A stretch of 7,157 nucleotides of DNA from JBBRYW01 sp038237235 (lineage in GTDB: Bacteria > Actinomycetota > Thermoleophilia > Gaiellales > Gaiellaceae). Position numbers and translations under genes: made by a program. Positions 4,632 to 7,157 of this stretch are shown here, piece after piece; position 1 is the first letter of the stretch, and every line of letters starts with the position of its first letter. The notes beneath the pieces are model-generated. The model did no database searches and had not been told where the DNA came from. It worked only from the letters and a program-made list of their open reading frames with translations. The stretch is from the NCBI GenBank assembly GCA_038237235.1, contig JBBRYW010000163.1, positions 1 to 7,157 of the forward strand, written 5' to 3'.

Positions 4632-5903
4632 ATGGGCGACCTCTTCTCCGACGCGGCAGGCGAGCGGATCGCCGAGGTGGCGCCCCTGGCTCTGCGGTTG
4701 CGGCCCGAGTCCCTCGACGAGTTCGTCGGCCAGCGGCACATGCTCGCGGCCGACTCGGCGCTTCGCCTCGCGATCGCCGAGGACCGGCTCGGCTCCACGA
4801 TCCTCTACGGGCCGCCGGGCACCGGCAAGACGACCCTCGCCCGCATCGTCGCCCGAACCACGGGCGCGTCGTTCGAGGAGCTGTCGGCCGTCTCAGCGTC
4901 GGTCGGTGACGTCCGGGGCGTCCTTGCCCGAGCGCGCGAGTCGCTGGGAGCGCAGGGCCGGCGCACGATCCTCTTCCTCGACGAGATCCACCGCTTCAAC
5001 AAGGCCCAGCAGGACGCGCTCCTGCCCGGCGTCGAGGAAGGGCTCTTGACCTTGATCGGCGCGACGACCGAGAACCCGTACTTCGAGGTCAACTCGGCGC
5101 TTCTCTCCCGCTGCCAGGTGTACGAGCTCGAGTCCTTGTCGAACGAGGATGTGGCGGTCATCGTTCGACGCGGAGCGGCGGAGCTGGGGGCGGTTGCTCC
5201 GGCTGCGGTGGCCTCGCTGATCGCCGAGCGCGCGGGCGGTGACGGGCGAACCGCGCTCAACATCCTCGAGCTCGCCTGGCAGACGGCCGAGGCCGAGGCG
5301 GAGCCGCTCGCCGAGAGCCACGTCGAGGACGCCGCCCGCAAGCGTCCTCTTCTCTACGACAAGACCGGCGACGCCCACTACGACTTCACCTCCGCCTTCA
5401 TCAAGTCGATGCGCGGCTCCGACGCGGATGCGGCCGTCTACTACCTCGCCGCGATGCTGGAGGGTGGAGAGGACCCCCGCTTCGTCGCGAGGCGCATGAT
5501 CGTGCTCGCCTCGGAGGACGTCGGCAACGCCGACCCACGAGCTCTGCTCGTAGCCGTCGCCGCGGCCCAGGCTGTCGAGCACGTGGGCCTGCCGGAGGCG
5601 CGGCTGAATCTGGCGCAGGCCGCCATCTACCTGGCGCGCGCACCAAAGTCGAATGCGAGCTACAAGGCACTATCGAGAGCTGCGAAGGATGTCCAGGAGC
5701 GTGGGAATGCGCGACCGCCGAAGCCGCTCCGCAGCTCGGGGTACCCGCTCGCCGCACGTGCGACGGGGCGCGGCCAGGGGTACGTCTACCCGCATGACGA
5801 CCCGTCCGGGTTCGAGGTGGACTACCTGCCGGACGAGCTGAAAGGGACGAGGTACTACGAGCCGAGCGGCGCCGGTGAGGAGGCCGACGAAGGCCCTGCC
5901 TGA
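4632..5903 (+). CDS. rarA: Replication-associated recombination protein A (RarA/MgsA), AAA+ ATPase
   Basis: A 423-residue protein of the RarA/MgsA/WRNIP1 family, which acts at stalled replication forks in the cytoplasm with SSB and single-stranded DNA gaps. The N-terminal AAA+ module has Walker A 'GPPGTGKTT' (60-68), Walker B 'ILFLDEIHRF' (113-122), sensor 1 'GATTENP' (143-149), arginine finger R160 in 'LLSRC' and sensor 2 R206 in 'GDGRTALN'. The family-specific C-terminal tetramerisation region follows: 'YDKTGDAHYDFTSAFIKSMR' (242-261), 'GGEDPRFVARRM' (278-289), 'ASEDVGNADP' (293-302), 'AAIYLARAPKSN' (330-341) and 'YVYPHDDP' (384-391). Length is normal. An in-frame start 18 codons earlier (4578) adds a non-homologous arginine-rich stretch, so ATG 4632 is preferred; 'MGDLF' is a common RarA opening. 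It is transcribed divergently from the dioxygenase operon and stands alone. No motif is missing; a functional protein is expected. Confidence 0.97.
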   Translation: MGDLFSDAAGERIAEVAPLALRLRPESLDEFVGQRHMLAADSALRLAIAEDRLGSTILYGPPGTGKTTLARIVARTTGASFEELSAVSASVGDVRGVLARARESLGAQGRRTILFLDEIHRFNKAQQDALLPGVEEGLLTLIGATTENPYFEVNSALLSRCQVYELESLSNEDVAVIVRRGAAELGAVAPAAVASLIAERAGGDGRTALNILELAWQTAEAEAEPLAESHVEDAARKRPLLYDKTGDAHYDFTSAFIKSMRGSDADAAVYYLAAMLEGGEDPRFVARRMIVLASEDVGNADPRALLVAVAAAQAVEHVGLPEARLNLAQAAIYLARAPKSNASYKALSRAAKDVQERGNARPPKPLRSSGYPLAARATGRGQGYVYPHDDPSGFEVDYLPDELKGTRYYEPSGAGEEADEGPA

Positions 5904-6278
5904 TTGTGCGAGGCCGCACCCCGTGGCCCCGACCATGATCGCGGCTTCCCAGCCGGACGAGCCCAGCCAAATAGGGCGCGCAGGCGCCAATGCCCGCGGC
6001 AAATATGGCGACCGAGGGACGCGCCGTGGCGAGGCGCCAAGGTTGCAGGGCGGTGTTCACAACCATGATTGTCCTCGGCCCCTCGATCGGGCTAACAGCA
6101 CTAGTTCAGGATCTCTTGTATTCGTGACCCCAACAAGCGACAAATGACCGATCCAATATTTACACTACGAATACGACGTTTGGGGCGAACCGGCCAAAAG
6201 CCGCTCAGAGATGTTCACACTCGTCGTTCAGTCTCTCGCATACGGATGAGGAACCGCCCTCCGTGCGGGTAGGTGCCG
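5904..6278. other. Convergent intergenic region, no convincing gene
   Basis: This 375-bp gap lies between the ends of rarA and the arginase gene. Its right part (about 6100-6250) is noticeably AT-richer than the flanking genes, which fits untranslated DNA. The minus strand at about 6066-5940 encodes a hydrophobic stretch (VAIFAAGIGACAPYLAGLV) that, with a frame change, continues as WEAAIMVGATGCGLA. That could be the trace of a decayed membrane protein, but I cannot match it to a family. A weak CCGC/GCGG stem (6254-6268), just past the arginase stop on its strand, has no T-tract. No tRNA, repeat array or insertion-sequence end was seen. Confidence 0.5.
5906..5919 (+). terminator. Short stem-loop after rarA, possible terminator
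   Basis: GTGCG-AGGC-CGCAC forms a perfect 5-bp GC-rich stem with a 4-nt loop, starting 2 nt after the rarA stop codon. It is followed by CCCGTGGCCCC rather than a T-run, so it would be an atypical, U-less terminator of the sort proposed in high-GC Actinobacteria. It could equally be a chance hairpin. Confidence 0.3.
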
Positions 6279-7157
6279 CTATAGAATGCGGGCGCCGAGC
6301 GCACTCGCGATCAGCTCGACCGCGAGTCGCGCCGTCTTGTTCTCGACGTCGAGGATCGGGTTGATCTCGACCACGTCGAGCGAGCGGACGAGGCCGGATG
6401 CCGCGACGAGTTCGAGCGCCAGGTGCGCCTCGCGGTAGGAGAGACCGCCCCTGACCGGCGTGCCGACCCCCGGCGCGATCTCCGGGTCGAGGGCGTCCAT
6501 GTCGAGGCTCACGTGCACGAAACCGCTGCCGGCGACTCGCTCGAGCGCATCCTCTACGACGCGCTCGAGGCCCCGGCGGTCGATGTCGCTCATCGTGTAG
6601 ACGCCTAGCTCCCGCTCGTGAATGAGCCTGCGCTCGCCGTCGTCGAGCGAGCGCGCGCCGATGACGGCGGCTCGGCCTTCCGCCACGGCGGGCAGCGACC
6701 AGGCGTCGCTCTCGAAATCTGGGCCGCCGAGCCCGAGTGCCGCGGCGAGCGCCATCCCGTGGACGTTGCCGGTCGGGCTCGTCTCGGGCCGGTTCAGGTC
6801 GCCGTGCGCGTCGATCCAGAGGACGCCGCCCGGCCCACGGCCGGCCGCAAGGCCGGCGAGGCTGCCGAGCGAGACCGAATGGTCGCCCCCGAGCACCAGC
6901 GGAAGGCTTCCGTCGCGGTTCGCCCGTGCGACGAGGGTGGCCACGCGCTCGCACACAGCCTTGATCTCCGCCAGGTACCGGACGCGCTCGTTGCCGACCG
7001 GGGCGCCTTCCGGCTCGGCGGCGACGACGTTCCCCCAGTCGCGCGACTCGTAGCCGAGCCGGGCGAGCCGGGCCTCGAGACCCGCGTAGCGGACGGCCGA
7101 CGGGCCCATGTCGACGCCGCGGCGGCCGGCGCCGAGGTCGAGGCTCGCGCCGATGAC
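6279..7157 (-). CDS. rocF: Arginase-family ureohydrolase, 5' end beyond the window
   Basis: The minus-strand frame is open from the right edge to TAG at 6281-6279 (292 visible residues). The first internal ATG (7109) is not the true start: the preceding codons read VIGASLDLGAGRRGVDMGPS, the conserved arginase N-terminus ('G.P...G....GVDMGP.A.R'), so only a few residues are missing. Metal and active-site motifs, numbered in the visible part, are H93 in 'LGGDHS', D116-A-H118-G-D120 in 'WIDAHGD', 'GNVHGM' (130-135), D219-M-D221 in 'SLDMDALDPEIAPGVGTP', and 'VVEINP' near 262-267. These bind the two Mn ions and substrate. Arginase hydrolyses L-arginine to ornithine and urea. 'DALDP.IAPGVGTP' and 'GN.HGM' favour arginase over agmatinase or formiminoglutamase, but specificity is not proved. 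The gene converges on rarA, and no other arginine gene is visible. Confidence 0.93.
   Translation of the reverse strand, partial: VIGASLDLGAGRRGVDMGPSAVRYAGLEARLARLGYESRDWGNVVAAEPEGAPVGNERVRYLAEIKAVCERVATLVARANRDGSLPLVLGGDHSVSLGSLAGLAAGRGPGGVLWIDAHGDLNRPETSPTGNVHGMALAAALGLGGPDFESDAWSLPAVAEGRAAVIGARSLDDGERRLIHERELGVYTMSDIDRRGLERVVEDALERVAGSGFVHVSLDMDALDPEIAPGVGTPVRGGLSYREAHLALELVAASGLVRSLDVVEINPILDVENKTARLAVELIASALGARIL

Noticed and set aside
4541..4798. 86-codon upstream extension of the dioxygenase frame
   Set aside because: The extension has no TDO homology, is rich in arginine and serine, and overlaps the conserved 5' end of rarA on the opposite strand.
5875..6147. Plus-strand 90-codon ORF downstream of rarA
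   Set aside because: It overlaps the rarA end, has low-complexity composition, no ribosome site and no recognisable motif.

Overview
The window is GC-rich (around 70% in the core genes) and reads as a chromosomal segment of a free-living actinobacterium. A Thermoleophilia/Gaiellales-Solirubrobacterales-type organism is my best guess, from composition and gene style only. Most of it is well-conserved, intact metabolic and housekeeping coding sequence. Positions 188-1665 are different: a patch of small, compositionally mixed and partly broken accessory genes.

Layout. At the left edge (1-187, minus) is the N-terminus of a DUF1385 (YqhQ-like) membrane-associated protein, running out of the window. 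The accessory patch follows. It holds an intact, AT-richer DUF1801 gene (362-757, minus); a broken DUF6883-family gene (894-1161, plus) with an apparent one-base insertion near its start and a missing middle; an unknown 28-codon ORF coupled to it; and the remains of a hicA-hicB toxin-antitoxin pair (1256-1628, minus), with hicB frameshifted by one base and hicA reduced to its 3' end.

A compact three-gene operon on the minus strand follows (4540 down to 1666). It encodes a divergent tryptophan 2,3-dioxygenase-family heme enzyme, a class I SAM-dependent methyltransferase and an M20-family zinc amidohydrolase/peptidase. The spacing is 11 nt and then a 4-nt GTGA overlap. Divergent from it is rarA/mgsA (4632-5903, plus), the AAA+ replication-associated recombination factor, probably read from a leaderless transcript. 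A 375-bp convergent intergenic region with no convincing gene separates rarA from an arginase-family gene (6279-7157, minus) whose start lies beyond the right edge.

How they work together. The clearest functional unit is the dioxygenase-methyltransferase-hydrolase operon. No kynureninase or kynurenine formamidase is visible beside it, so the usual kynurenine pathway is not shown here and the operon's substrate is open. Arginase and rarA are standalone functions. The accessory patch looks like a small insertion site where toxin-antitoxin-type genes have landed and decayed. The long neighbouring genes are all in frame, which argues against poor sequence quality as the whole explanation.
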